DNA from: Fen-1077 sp050014355 | Lineage (GTDB): Bacteria > Chloroflexota > Dehalococcoidia > Dehalococcoidales > RBG-16-60-22 | Direction of reading: 5' to 3' | Length of the DNA: 64,000 nucleotides | Assembly: GCA_050014355.1 (NCBI GenBank) | Contig: JBEKDL010000002.1 | Span: forward strand, 1-64,000 | Part shown: positions 1 to 7,522 of the stretch, piece by piece | Layout of the letters: each line of letters opens with the position of its first letter | How positions within the stretch are numbered: the stretch's first letter is position 1 | Notes under the pieces: generated by a model | The model's database searches: none | Told to the model about the DNA's origin: nothing | What the model saw: the letters and a program-made list of their open reading frames with translations, nothing else | Position numbers and translations under genes: made by a program

Positions 1-1200
1 AAAAGTGCCTTTCCAGCTCCCCTGGGAGTCGGCTGTAATACCGGAGGCAACGGCACTGCCATCGTAGGTTATCGTGATGCCCGTTTCATTGCTGCCGAAA
101 CCGTTACCGTTTACAGAAATGGTAGCACCGGGAGACCCGTTCGTCTGGCTGATGGCTATGGCTGGATTTACCGTAAAATATACGGTCATAATTGAGCTGG
201 CCCTCGTGGATGCCCCGAAGGCACCCAGCGCGTGAGACCCCGAAGCCGAAGATGGCACAGTAAAGGTAGCTCTCCAGCTCCCCTGGGAATTGGCCGTTAT
301 GCTAGAAGCAGCCGAAAGGGTGTCGTAAGTCACGGTGATGCCGGACTCGTTAGCCCCGAAACCGTAGCCGTTTATGGTTACCGAAGTGCCGGGAGGACCA
401 TTCGTCTGGCTGGAAGTTATAATTGGTGTGACGATAAATGTGACGCTGGCCACGTTGTTAGCCGATGTGGCCGCGCCGTACGCGGTGATGACATGGCCGC
501 CACCGGCTGCGGCAGGCACCGTAAAGGTACCGCTCCAGGTACCCTGTAAACTGGCCGTGACCAGGAAACCGACCGGTGTACCGTCGAATGTCATCGTGAT
601 ACCCGTCTCACCGGCCCCGAAGCCGGAGCCGCTGACGGTGACCAGAGTGCCGGGGGTGCCGTTCATCTGGCTGACGGTGACGGAAGGGTTTACCACCAGG
701 AACGTCAAGCTGGGAACAAAGCCGGCCTGCGTGATGGTACCGTACGCGCTGATAACGTGATAGCCGGAGGTCGTTAACGGAACTGTGAAGATGCCGCTCC
801 AGTTACCCAGCGAGTTGGCGACTATGCCGCGGACAATAGCCGTGTCATCGAAGCTTATGGTGATGCCCGTCTCGCCCGGCGCGAAACCGGAGCCGCTAAC
901 CGAGACCTGCGTGCCGGCTGTACCGGTGTTCTGGGTAATAGTGACATTGGGAGTCAGCACGAAGAAACTTATCAAGGGGACCGAGGCGGCTGCGGTAACC
1001 GAGCCGAAAGCCCCTACGGAATGATTGCCATAGATTGCCGTCGGAACGGTGAAGGAGGAGCTCCAGGTGCCTGCAGCAATAGCCACTATCCCCGTCGTAA
1101 CTGGCACGCTATCAAAGGTAATGTTAATGCCGGTTTCATTGCTGCTAAAGCCGGAGCCTGCGACGCTGACCACCGCGCCCGCGGGCCCGCTGGTGAGGTT
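1..1200 (-). repeat. Tandem 261-264 bp repeats inside the TIG-like gene
   Basis: The segment encoding the GxGFGxxETGI motif recurs near 95, 356, 617, 881 and 1145. That gives a period of 261, 261, 264 and 264 bp. The copies have diverged at the DNA level but keep phase, so each is one protein domain. The array runs off the left edge. Confidence 0.8.
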
Positions 1201-1314
1201 AAGAGTAATAGTGGGACTGGCAGCGAACGTTGCCGCCGAATTTACGAGCACAATCGATATTGAAGAGACCAGTAATAAAAGAATCACGACGAGGCTTACA
1301 ATTTTTTGTTTCAA
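1..1314 (-). CDS. Secreted TIG/IPT-like tandem-repeat protein (3' end outside window)
   Basis: Open on the minus strand from a TTG at 1312-1314, preceded by a GAGGAGG ribosome site, to the window edge, so the C-terminus is missing. The first ~35 residues form a signal peptide: a KQK start, a long Leu/Val/Ile core, then a small-residue stretch near ATFAAS. After that come repeats of 87-88 residues (261-264 bp), of which about five are visible. Each has the pattern GTxGTxVTVxGxGFGxxETGITITYD, then a WSGTFTVP motif and a GxHxIxAYG motif. This resembles immunoglobulin-like TIG/IPT domains of cell-surface proteins. No catalytic domain is visible. A surface or adhesive role is inferred only; the missing C-terminus could hold an anchor or enzyme. 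Confidence 0.75.
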   Translation of the reverse strand, partial: MKQKIVSLVVILLLLVSSISIVLVNSAATFAASPTITLNLTSGPAGAVVSVAGSGFSSNETGINITFDSVPVTTGIVAIAAGTWSSSFTVPTAIYGNHSVGAFGSVTAAASVPLISFFVLTPNVTITQNTGTAGTQVSVSGSGFAPGETGITISFDDTAIVRGIVANSLGNWSGIFTVPLTTSGYHVISAYGTITQAGFVPSLTFLVVNPSVTVSQMNGTPGTLVTVSGSGFGAGETGITMTFDGTPVGFLVTASLQGTWSGTFTVPAAAGGGHVITAYGAATSANNVASVTFIVTPIITSSQTNGPPGTSVTINGYGFGANESGITVTYDTLSAASSITANSQGSWRATFTVPSSASGSHALGAFGASTRASSIMTVYFTVNPAIAISQTNGSPGATISVNGNGFGSNETGITITYDGSAVASGITADSQGSWKGTF

Positions 1315-1325
1315 TTTTTCAGACC

Positions 1326-1395
1326 TCCTCGATAGCGTTCCCGGGAGTCGCTGGCGACTGCTCGCATAAGAGTCCGGTTCTTCACGGACTCGTAC
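1326..1395 (-). promoter_or_regulatory. Structured 5' leader with two hairpins
   Basis: Read on the minus strand, upstream of the TTG start there is a 7-bp stem (GAGTCCG / CGGACTC, 8-nt loop), then a short stem AGTCGC-CA-GCGACT, then the GAGGAGG ribosome site. The first stem is perfect and GC-rich in an AT-rich context. It does not match any riboswitch consensus I know, and there is no T-tract, so it is not a simple terminator. It could be a cis-regulatory RNA or an mRNA-stability element. Confidence 0.4.
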
Positions 1396-1876
1396 AATTT
1401 AACAATACCATATTATTATTATAACGTTAATATATTATGAAGGTTATCAAGAAATCATTAACTTGGGTGAAGAAAAATTACAAAATCGTGGCATTTATAA
1501 ACAAAGTTGTTTTTCACATTTCCTTAATACTTGTTCGGTATAATCGATAATAATTATTCGTGTATTGATAAAAAAGGTACTACCCCCTGCTAAAAGTACG
1601 GGTTTGAACCGTTGACTACAGGCGATTTGCCAGTGTTAAAATTTATCAGACCGGGGTAACTTATCAAGCGTTCCATCGTTATAAAAATTAAGAGCGCGAT
1701 GATTTGTGACCTTTTCGTAAAAATTCCGGGTTGCTTTGAGAGCGGAATGTAGGGTGCGGAACGTATTGTATTTATCAGGACAACCATGACAGATGTCATT
1801 TTGGATGTTTCTTAAAATCATGGCCCGAGTTTTCGGATAATGACCCGGGGCACTGTCGTAGACACAGCGGGTGCAA

Positions 1877-1882
1877 TAAACT
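1877..1882 (+). promoter_or_regulatory. -10 box of leaderless alpha/beta hydrolase gene
   Basis: TAAACT ends 6 nt before the ATG at 1889, and no Shine-Dalgarno is present. That spacing puts the expected transcription start at the start codon. A weak -35 (CTGTCG) lies 18 nt upstream. The same arrangement recurs at several other genes in the window. Confidence 0.35.
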
Positions 1883-1888
1883 AAAAGT

Positions 1889-2674
1889 ATGATGAACGAT
1901 ATTGAAAGCAAATCGATAAAAGTTGACGGCCGGGATGTCCGTTATTATGCCGCCGGCCAGGGCGAGCCCCTCGTGGTGATACATGGTGGCGGCGGCGATG
2001 CCCGGACCTGGTGGAAGAACATCGCCGAGCTGGCGGTGAAATACACGGTGTACGCGCCGGATTTGCCCGGCTACGGCGGAAGCCAGCCTCTTAGCGGTAA
2101 TTACTATATACCGGAGCTGGCGGAGTTTATAGGTAAGTTCGCGGCCAGCCTGGGGCTGGATAAATTCAACCTCATGGGGCATTCGCTGGGCGGCGGCATC
2201 GCGCTGGACTATACGCTGAAATCACCGAATAAGGTAAAAAAGCTGGTGCTGGTGAGCAGCCTTTGCCTGGGCAGCGAAATAGCTTTCTGGGTCAGGCTTC
2301 TTTCGATTCCCGCGATAGTCCGCTCCGTCGGGACGATAATCGTGGGGGTATTTAAAGCGATAAGATGGGTGGTCAAGCATTTGAACCCCATCGAGTTTGT
2401 AATGCCGTTTAGCCCGGCCAGCATGCTCGTAGGCGAAAATATCACTACTTTAAAACAACAGAGCCTGGTGCTGGAACACCGGCTCGCGGAGGTTAACGTC
2501 CCGACGCTGTTGATATGGGGCGCCAGAGACCCCATCGTGCCGGTGCGGCAGGCCTACGCCGCGGCCAAAGTGATTCCTGACTGCCAGGTGAAGGTCTTTG
2601 AAAAGCGGGGCCATAACGTCCACCGGGATGAGTTAAAGCAATTTTCCAGCGTTCTGGCGGGGTTTTTAGGGTAA
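1889..2674 (+). CDS. Alpha/beta hydrolase fold protein
   Basis: 261 residues, normal for the family. The oxyanion region is HGGGGD (about residue 30), the nucleophile elbow GHSLGG (Ser about residue 97), the acid Asp in WGARDPIVP (about 218) and the catalytic His in KRGHNVHRDE (about 240). The full Ser-Asp-His triad is therefore visible and an active hydrolase is expected. The substrate is unknown; the family includes esterases, C-C bond hydrolases and haloperoxidases. No signal peptide is seen, so it is cytoplasmic. Two ATGs start the frame (1889 and 1892). There is no ribosome site, but a -10-like box sits 6 nt upstream, pointing to a leaderless mRNA. It is monocistronic. Confidence 0.85.
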   Translation: MMNDIESKSIKVDGRDVRYYAAGQGEPLVVIHGGGGDARTWWKNIAELAVKYTVYAPDLPGYGGSQPLSGNYYIPELAEFIGKFAASLGLDKFNLMGHSLGGGIALDYTLKSPNKVKKLVLVSSLCLGSEIAFWVRLLSIPAIVRSVGTIIVGVFKAIRWVVKHLNPIEFVMPFSPASMLVGENITTLKQQSLVLEHRLAEVNVPTLLIWGARDPIVPVRQAYAAAKVIPDCQVKVFEKRGHNVHRDELKQFSSVLAGFLG

Positions 2675-2694
2675 TCCCTGATTGCCATAAATCC

Positions 2695-2769
2695 GTCATT
2701 CCGGCGAAGGCCGGAATCCATATCCCCCTTTTCGCCGTCCCCGAGATTCTTTGCTTCACTTAGAATGAC
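2695..2769. repeat. Two dispersed-type palindromic repeats
   Basis: 2695-2720 is GTCATTCC followed by an 8-bp inverted repeat, ATTCCGGC-GAAG-GCCGGAAT. 2740-2769 is a CCGAGATTCTTTGCTTC...AGAATGAC element. Both match short repeats that I know as scattered between genes in many bacterial genomes. They sit between two convergent genes and may also end transcription. No transposase is nearby. Confidence 0.6.
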
Positions 2770-2775
2770 CATGCT

Positions 2776-3360
2776 TTAAAGCCGCGGTTTGCAGATAACC
2801 TCTTTAACCCTCAAACCGAAAAACCGGTGAGTATAGTCAGGCTTTATCACCAGCGCTGTATCCGCGCCGCGTCCCGTGCCGCCGATGCTGATAATCTCCT
2901 CATCCGCGCGCACCAGGCCGGCGTCGGCGGCCATGGCGGCAATCTCGCAGGCGACTTTCGTGCCCTGGCTGAACATGCGGAGTGCCATGGCAACCACATC
3001 GCCGATGGCGTGGGAGGGCGCCGGCGACCCGCCGGCGGCGGCCGGGGATAAAGCGCGCTGGATGCCGCCCAGGGTATGGGCTGCGGTAAGGATGACGCCT
3101 CCCTTGCCCTCGACGCTTTTCCGGTTCTCCTCGGTAAACTCCTGCGTGTTCGGCTCGCGGAAGCCGGCGGTATGAGTCACGATGATGACTTTATACCCTT
3201 TTAAGGCCACCACGGCTTTCACGGCGGTGGCGCCGGTTGTGGAAGCCACCACGAATGTCTTAATTTTTAACGCATCGGCCCGCTGCTTAGCCAGGGCTAA
3301 TGTTTGGGCGGTATTTTCCTCCCCGCCCGGTTTTTCAAAATAGACTGTTTTAAGTTCCAA
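2776..3360 (-). CDS. Stand-alone pyruvate kinase C-terminal-like domain protein
   Basis: 194 residues resembling the alpha/beta C-terminal domain of pyruvate kinase without the catalytic barrel. Visible features are FVVASTTGATAVKAV (about 38-52), the KVIIVTHTAGF strand-loop (about 57-67) and a glycine-rich SIGGTGRGADTALVI near the end. Such solitary domains occur in archaea and anaerobic bacteria; their function is not established. It starts 19 nt after the FAA-hydrolase gene, so the two probably form one transcript. The ATG follows a purine-rich GAAAGGAGTAATTT ribosome site. Confident for the fold, not for a role. Confidence 0.7.
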   Translation of the reverse strand: MELKTVYFEKPGGEENTAQTLALAKQRADALKIKTFVVASTTGATAVKAVVALKGYKVIIVTHTAGFREPNTQEFTEENRKSVEGKGGVILTAAHTLGGIQRALSPAAAGGSPAPSHAIGDVVAMALRMFSQGTKVACEIAAMAADAGLVRADEEIISIGGTGRGADTALVIKPDYTHRFFGLRVKEVICKPRL

Positions 3361-3379
3361 ATTACTCCTTTCATCCGGG

Positions 3380-4141
3380 TCAATCCGGCTTGACTACGTA
3401 GTTCCTTAACGTGCCGATGCCTTCTATCGTTACCTCGACGATGTCGCCGGGCAGCATCGGGCCGACGCCACTTGTGGTGCCGGTGGCGATAACATCGCCG
3501 GGCAGCAGTGTCATCACCTGGGAAATAAAGCTCACCAGTTCATCGACGGGGAAGATAAGCTCGCTGGTGCGGGTCTGTTGCTTGACTACCCCGTTGAGGC
3601 GGGTCTCCAGCGCCAGGTTCGCAGGGTCAAGCTCCGTCTCGATGCACGGGCCGATGGGCGCGAACGTGTCGAAGCTCTTGGCGCGCGTCCATTGTTTATC
3701 TTTAGCCTGGAGGTCGCGGGCAGTGACATCGTTGAAGCAGGTATAGCCCAGGATGTAGTCGGCAGCCTTCGCTTTGGTCACGTTACGCGCTACTGACTTT
3801 ATAACCACGCCGAGCTCGCCCTCGTAATCGACCCTTTCCGACGACGGGGGATAGACGATGCTATCTTCGTGGCCGATGACCGCGGTCGGCGGCTTTAAAA
3901 AGATAAGGGGCTCGGCCGGAATGCGGTGGCTCATTTCCTCGCCGTGGCTGCGGTAGTTTACCCCCAGCGCGATGATTTTGGACGGCATGCAGGGCGCCAG
4001 GATTCTCATATCGGTAGGGCGATAGTAGTTGTGCGTCAACTCGATGCCTTCGAAAGGGGGGGCGCCCAGCCCGGTTATCATATCGCCGTCGATAATCCCG
4101 TATTGTATGTTAAAACCGGTGGTAAATCTCACTATTTTCAT
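3380..4141 (-). CDS. Fumarylacetoacetate hydrolase (FAH) family protein
   Basis: 253 residues, typical of short FAH-family enzymes (2-oxo-acid hydratases, decarboxylases, acylpyruvate hydrolases). Family hallmarks are NYRSHGEEM (about 62), a metal site with the acidic pair in YEGELGVVI (about 108), GYTCFNDVTARDLQ (about 130), KSFDTFAPIGP (about 154) and GDVIATGTTSGVGP (about 214). A Mg- or Mn-dependent reaction on a diketo or 2-oxo acid is likely, but the substrate is open. The ATG has no ribosome site; a TTGAAA-N18-TAAACT promoter ends 6 nt before it, so the mRNA is probably leaderless. It is divergent from argJ, and its downstream partner is the PK-C-like gene. Confidence 0.85.
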   Translation of the reverse strand: MKIVRFTTGFNIQYGIIDGDMITGLGAPPFEGIELTHNYYRPTDMRILAPCMPSKIIALGVNYRSHGEEMSHRIPAEPLIFLKPPTAVIGHEDSIVYPPSSERVDYEGELGVVIKSVARNVTKAKAADYILGYTCFNDVTARDLQAKDKQWTRAKSFDTFAPIGPCIETELDPANLALETRLNGVVKQQTRTSELIFPVDELVSFISQVMTLLPGDVIATGTTSGVGPMLPGDIVEVTIEGIGTLRNYVVKPD

Positions 4142-4147
4142 ATGGTG

Positions 4148-4177
4148 AGTTTAGCATCCGACCGTATGCCGTTTCAA
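4148..4177 (-). promoter_or_regulatory. Leaderless promoter of the FAH-family gene
   Basis: On the minus strand: TTGAAA (4172-4177), 18-nt spacer, TAAACT (4148-4153) with TG one base before it. Only 6 nt separate the -10 from the ATG at 4141, so transcription should begin at the start codon. Confidence 0.5.
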
Positions 4178-4187
4178 CTGATAATGA

Positions 4188-4216
4188 TTGCCAGCTTCGG
4201 CCCGTTATGTTATATT
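4188..4216 (+). promoter_or_regulatory. argJ promoter
   Basis: TTGCCA (4188-4193), 17-nt spacer, TATATT (4211-4216). The expected start is near 4223, which leaves about 7 nt of leader before the ATG at 4230. It lies back to back with the FAH promoter in an 88-bp divergent spacer. Confidence 0.5.
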
Positions 4217-4229
4217 TAGTTCTGTTAAG

Positions 4230-5435
4230 ATGAAATCTGAACCCTTTATTATCCCTTCCGGCGGGGTCACCTCACCCGGAGGTTTTCTCGCCGGCGCTAC
4301 CGGCGCCGGTATCAAGCACGCTGATAAAAAACGTCTCGACCTGGCGATACTGTATTCAGAGGCGCCCTGCGCGGCGGCGGCGGTCTTTACCACCAATAAA
4401 GTAAAAGCGGCGCCGGTCATATTAGACCAGCAGCGGCTGAAGGCGGGCAGGGCCAGGGCGGTGGTGGTCAATAGCGGCTGCGCCAACGCCTGCACTGGCC
4501 AGCGGGGCATGGCGGACGCCATGGAAATGGCAGAGCTGGCCGCGTGTCATACAGGCGTTCAAGCGGAAGATGTCCTGACGGCCAGCACCGGCGTCATCGG
4601 TACGATGCTGCCGATGTCACGTATCCGGAAAGCCATATCCGGAATAAAGCTCTCCGTGAAAGGCGGGCATGATATCGCCCGGGCGATAATGACCACGGAT
4701 ACCGTGCCCAAGGAGGTGGCGGTAAAGGCGGGCGATTTCACTATCGGCGGGGTATCCAAGGGGGCGGGGATGATTCATCCCGATATGGCTACGCTGCTTT
4801 GCTTCCTGACCACCAATGCCAGCGTCGACGCGGATTTCTTGAAAAAGGCGCTGCATAAAGCGGTGGACACTTCTTTCAATATGGTCTCTATCGATGGCGA
4901 TGGCAGCACTAACGATACCGTGCTTATCATGGCTAACGGTAAGGCGGGAGGTAGACCTATTACTAAAGGCAGCCGGAAAGCCGCAATATTCCAGGAAGCC
5001 CTCAATAAAGTATGTATCCACCTGGCGAGGGCCAACGCGCGGGACGGCGAAGGCGCTACCCGGCTTATCGAGGTCACTGTCAAGGGCGCTGCCAACCTGG
5101 CCGATGCGCGAAAAGCCGCCCGCACGATTGTCAGCTCGTCGCTGGTCAAGACGGCGGTGCACGGCTGCGACCCCAACTGGGGAAGAGTTGTTGCGGCGGC
5201 GGGGCGTAGCGGCGCCGCGCTGGAGCAGGATAAAATCGGACTGGAAATCGGCGGCGTGACTCTGGTCAAAGGCGGGGTGCCGGCAGCTTTCTATAAAAAA
5301 GAGGTCGTGAAAATCCTGTGCGGCGAGGAAGTGAAGATTACGTTGAATCTTCATCTCGGCCGCGCTAAAGCCACGGCCTGGGGCTGTGACCTTTCCGCTG
5401 AATACGTAAAAATCAACGCCGAATATACGACATAG
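4230..5435 (+). CDS. argJ: Glutamate N-acetyltransferase / ornithine acetyltransferase ArgJ
   Basis: 401 residues from the ATG at 4230; the frame is open upstream to 4188, but the promoter at 4211-4216 rules out an earlier start. ArgJ moves the acetyl group from N-acetylornithine to glutamate in the cyclic arginine pathway. The self-cleavage motif KGAGMIHPDMATLLCF is present with the catalytic Thr at residue 188, and GCDPNWGRVVAAAGRSG is in the C-terminal half. Length and motifs are complete. It heads an argJ-argB-argD set. Whether it can also use acetyl-CoA (bifunctional type) cannot be read here; no argA is in the window. Confidence 0.95.
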   Translation: MKSEPFIIPSGGVTSPGGFLAGATGAGIKHADKKRLDLAILYSEAPCAAAAVFTTNKVKAAPVILDQQRLKAGRARAVVVNSGCANACTGQRGMADAMEMAELAACHTGVQAEDVLTASTGVIGTMLPMSRIRKAISGIKLSVKGGHDIARAIMTTDTVPKEVAVKAGDFTIGGVSKGAGMIHPDMATLLCFLTTNASVDADFLKKALHKAVDTSFNMVSIDGDGSTNDTVLIMANGKAGGRPITKGSRKAAIFQEALNKVCIHLARANARDGEGATRLIEVTVKGAANLADARKAARTIVSSSLVKTAVHGCDPNWGRVVAAAGRSGAALEQDKIGLEIGGVTLVKGGVPAAFYKKEVVKILCGEEVKITLNLHLGRAKATAWGCDLSAEYVKINAEYTT

Positions 5436-5455
5436 TAAACTCGCCGGCTTACCCC

Positions 5456-5484
5456 TTTACAAAACGGGCGAGACGGGTTAAAAT
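5456..5484 (+). promoter_or_regulatory. argB promoter
   Basis: TTTACA (5456-5461), 17-nt spacer, TAAAAT (5479-5484), with the expected start near 5491, 19 nt before the argB ATG. It suggests argB can be transcribed apart from argJ. Confidence 0.5.
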
Positions 5485-5509
5485 AGCCTTTTCAGGATTT
5501 TAGGAAAAA

Positions 5510-6289
5510 ATGAAAAACGTTACCGTGGTTAAAATAGGCGGGTCAACCTTCGGCAGCGGTGATACGACCGTCGAAGATATCGTGGCCTTACAGAAAAAAG
5601 GCCACGCCCTGGTAGTGGTCCACGGAGGCGGCAACGCGGTCACGGACTGGCTCAAGCGGCAGGGCGTGAGCACCCGTTTCGTCCGCGGCGAGCGCGTTAC
5701 CGATTTAGCGGCGCTGCAGGTAGCCACTGCGGTGCTGGCCGGCCTGGTCAATAAAGAAATCACGGCGGCCATAAATCTGCGCGGCGGTCGCGTCTGCGGC
5801 ATCAGCGGCGTCGATGGCGCGCTCATCGAAAGCGCCATCAAAGACCGTGAGATGGGCTATGTCGGGGCGGTCGTCAAAGTGAATACGGGGCTCCTGGAAA
5901 CGCTTCTCAAGGGCGGCTTTATCCCTGTCGTCTCGCCGGTTAGCCTGTACTCATTAGACCGGCCCGGAGATGCTCCGCTGCTGGTCAACGTCAACGGCGA
6001 CGCCGTGGCGGGCGATATCGCGGCGGCGCTTAAAGCGGCGAAGTTGATTTTCCTGACGGACGTGCCCGGCATCGCCGACGCTTCCGGCAGGGTCTACTCG
6101 CATCTTTCGGAAAGCGAAGTCGTGGCTTTAATAGCCTCGGGCGTGATTTCCGGGGGCATGATTCCCAAGGTAAACGCCTGTCTCAAGGCTTTAAACGCCG
6201 GGGCCACAGCGCGTATAATAGATGGAAAGAAGTCGCACGCCCTGTTGAAAGAGATTGAGGGTGGGGAAGGTGGCACGACTATTTATTAA
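5510..6289 (+). CDS. argB: Acetylglutamate kinase ArgB
   Basis: 259 residues; phosphorylates N-acetylglutamate at the second step of arginine synthesis. Amino-acid-kinase motifs are VVKIGGSTF (residues 5-13), VVVHGGGNAVTDWL (about 36-49), the substrate region VNVNGDAVAGDIAAAL (about 160-175), FLTDVPGIADASG (about 183-195) and SGGMIPKVNACLKAL near the C-terminus. It lacks the long N-terminal helix typical of arginine-feedback-inhibited kinases, which suggests (inference) an arginine-insensitive form. It lies 74 nt after argJ with its own promoter, and 12 nt before argD. Confidence 0.95.
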   Translation: MKNVTVVKIGGSTFGSGDTTVEDIVALQKKGHALVVVHGGGNAVTDWLKRQGVSTRFVRGERVTDLAALQVATAVLAGLVNKEITAAINLRGGRVCGISGVDGALIESAIKDREMGYVGAVVKVNTGLLETLLKGGFIPVVSPVSLYSLDRPGDAPLLVNVNGDAVAGDIAAALKAAKLIFLTDVPGIADASGRVYSHLSESEVVALIASGVISGGMIPKVNACLKALNAGATARIIDGKKSHALLKEIEGGEGGTTIY

Positions 6290-6301
6290 GAAGGTGGCAA
6301 A

Positions 6302-7495
6302 ATGACGGACTGGATGGAGCTCGAAAAAAAGTACTACATGCGCACTTTTGCCCATCTCCGGTTGCCCGTGGTGCTGGTGAAGGGTAAAGGGGCGAGGGTA
6401 TGGGACGAAACGGGCCGGGAATACCTGGACTTTGTCGGCGGATGGGCGGTTAACTGCCTGGGGCACGCTCACCCGGTGGTGGTTAAAGCGCTGAACAACC
6501 AGGCGAAAAAGCTCATCCACACTTCCAACCAGTTCTATACTATACCTCAACTACAGCTGGCAGAAATCTTGGTGCAGCAGAGTTGCCTGAACCGGGTATT
6601 CTTCGGCAACAGCGGCCTGGAGGCCAACGAAGGCGCCGTCAAGCTCGCCCGCCGCTACGGCAAACTCAAATTGAACGGCGCTTATGAGGTCATCACGGCC
6701 CTGGGCTCATTTCACGGGCGCTCCCTGGCGATGACCGCCGCCACGGGGCAGGAATCGTTCCACGTACCTTATCTGCCCATGCCGGAAGGTTTTATCAACG
6801 TTAACTATAATGACATCGGGGCAATCAAGGAAGCCACCACTGCCAAGACCTGCGCGGTGATGCTGGAGCCGATTCAGGGCGAGAGCGGCGTCATCGTGCC
6901 CGATGATGATTATCTTAAAAAAGTGCGGGAATGGTGTGACCAGAAGGGCATCCTGCTGATTCTGGACGAAATACAGACCGGCATCGGCCGGTTGGGCGCA
7001 CTCTGGGGCTACGAGTGCTACGGCGTCGAGCCGGATATCATGACCCTGGCTAAAGGCCTGGCGGGTGGCGTGCCCATCGGGGCGTTGCTGGCCAAAGAAA
7101 GCGCGTCGGTTTTTATCGCCGGCGACCACGGCTCTACTTTCGGTGGGAACCCTCTGGCCTGCGCCGCCGGTCACGCTACCATGAAATACATCATAGAAAA
7201 CAAAGTTACCGGCCACGTCGTGGAAGTGGGAACGTACCTCATCGAAAGGTTGAAGCAATTGAAGGACAAATATGCGTTCATCACCGATGTGCGCGGGCGC
7301 GGTCTGCTGCTGGCCGTGCAGTTCAATAGCGACCTGGCGCAGTCGGTCCAGATGGAGTGCCTGGAAAAAGGCCTGCTGGTCAATAAGCCGAAACCTAACG
7401 TTATCCGCCTGATGCCGCCCTTAATAATTAATAACAAAGATGTCGACCGGGCGATTGATATCCTGGATAAGGTGTTCTCTGGAATTAATAAGTAA
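6302..7495 (+). CDS. argD: Acetylornithine aminotransferase ArgD
   Basis: 397 residues, class-III PLP aminotransferase. It converts N-acetylglutamate semialdehyde to N-acetylornithine with glutamate, and in many bacteria also acts on succinyldiaminopimelate. Visible are the PLP phosphate site FGNSGLEANEGAVKLAR (about 101), ALGSFHGRSLA (about 138), the cofactor Asp in LILDEIQTGIGRLG (about 219) and the Schiff-base Lys251 in TLAKGLAGGVPIG. The ATG follows an AAGAAGG ribosome site 12 nt after argB. argC, which would make its substrate, is not in the window. Confidence 0.93.
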   Translation: MTDWMELEKKYYMRTFAHLRLPVVLVKGKGARVWDETGREYLDFVGGWAVNCLGHAHPVVVKALNNQAKKLIHTSNQFYTIPQLQLAEILVQQSCLNRVFFGNSGLEANEGAVKLARRYGKLKLNGAYEVITALGSFHGRSLAMTAATGQESFHVPYLPMPEGFINVNYNDIGAIKEATTAKTCAVMLEPIQGESGVIVPDDDYLKKVREWCDQKGILLILDEIQTGIGRLGALWGYECYGVEPDIMTLAKGLAGGVPIGALLAKESASVFIAGDHGSTFGGNPLACAAGHATMKYIIENKVTGHVVEVGTYLIERLKQLKDKYAFITDVRGRGLLLAVQFNSDLAQSVQMECLEKGLLVNKPKPNVIRLMPPLIINNKDVDRAIDILDKVFSGINK

Positions 7496-7522
7496 ATATT
7501 GCTAGAATGGGTTATGCAAGAG

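Larger units (their letters stand above)
1315..1888. other. Intergenic region, 574 bp, AT-rich
   Basis: This lies between the divergent TIG-repeat gene and the alpha/beta hydrolase. The 1326-1395 part carries the structured leader of the minus-strand gene. Around 1400-1440 is a very AT-rich stretch with TATAAT-like words on the minus strand that could hold its promoter. From 1450 to 1870 I see no convincing gene. A minus-strand frame at 1636-1911 has two CxxC pairs but no ribosome site and overlaps the hydrolase start. Confidence 0.5.

Noticed and set aside
1..1314. CRISPR-like array
   Set aside because: The repeat period is 261-264 bp, coding and diverged; these are protein domains.
1575..1640. 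tRNA-like T-arm pattern (GGTTTGAACC)
   Set aside because: It is a simple palindrome with no acceptor or anticodon arm around it.
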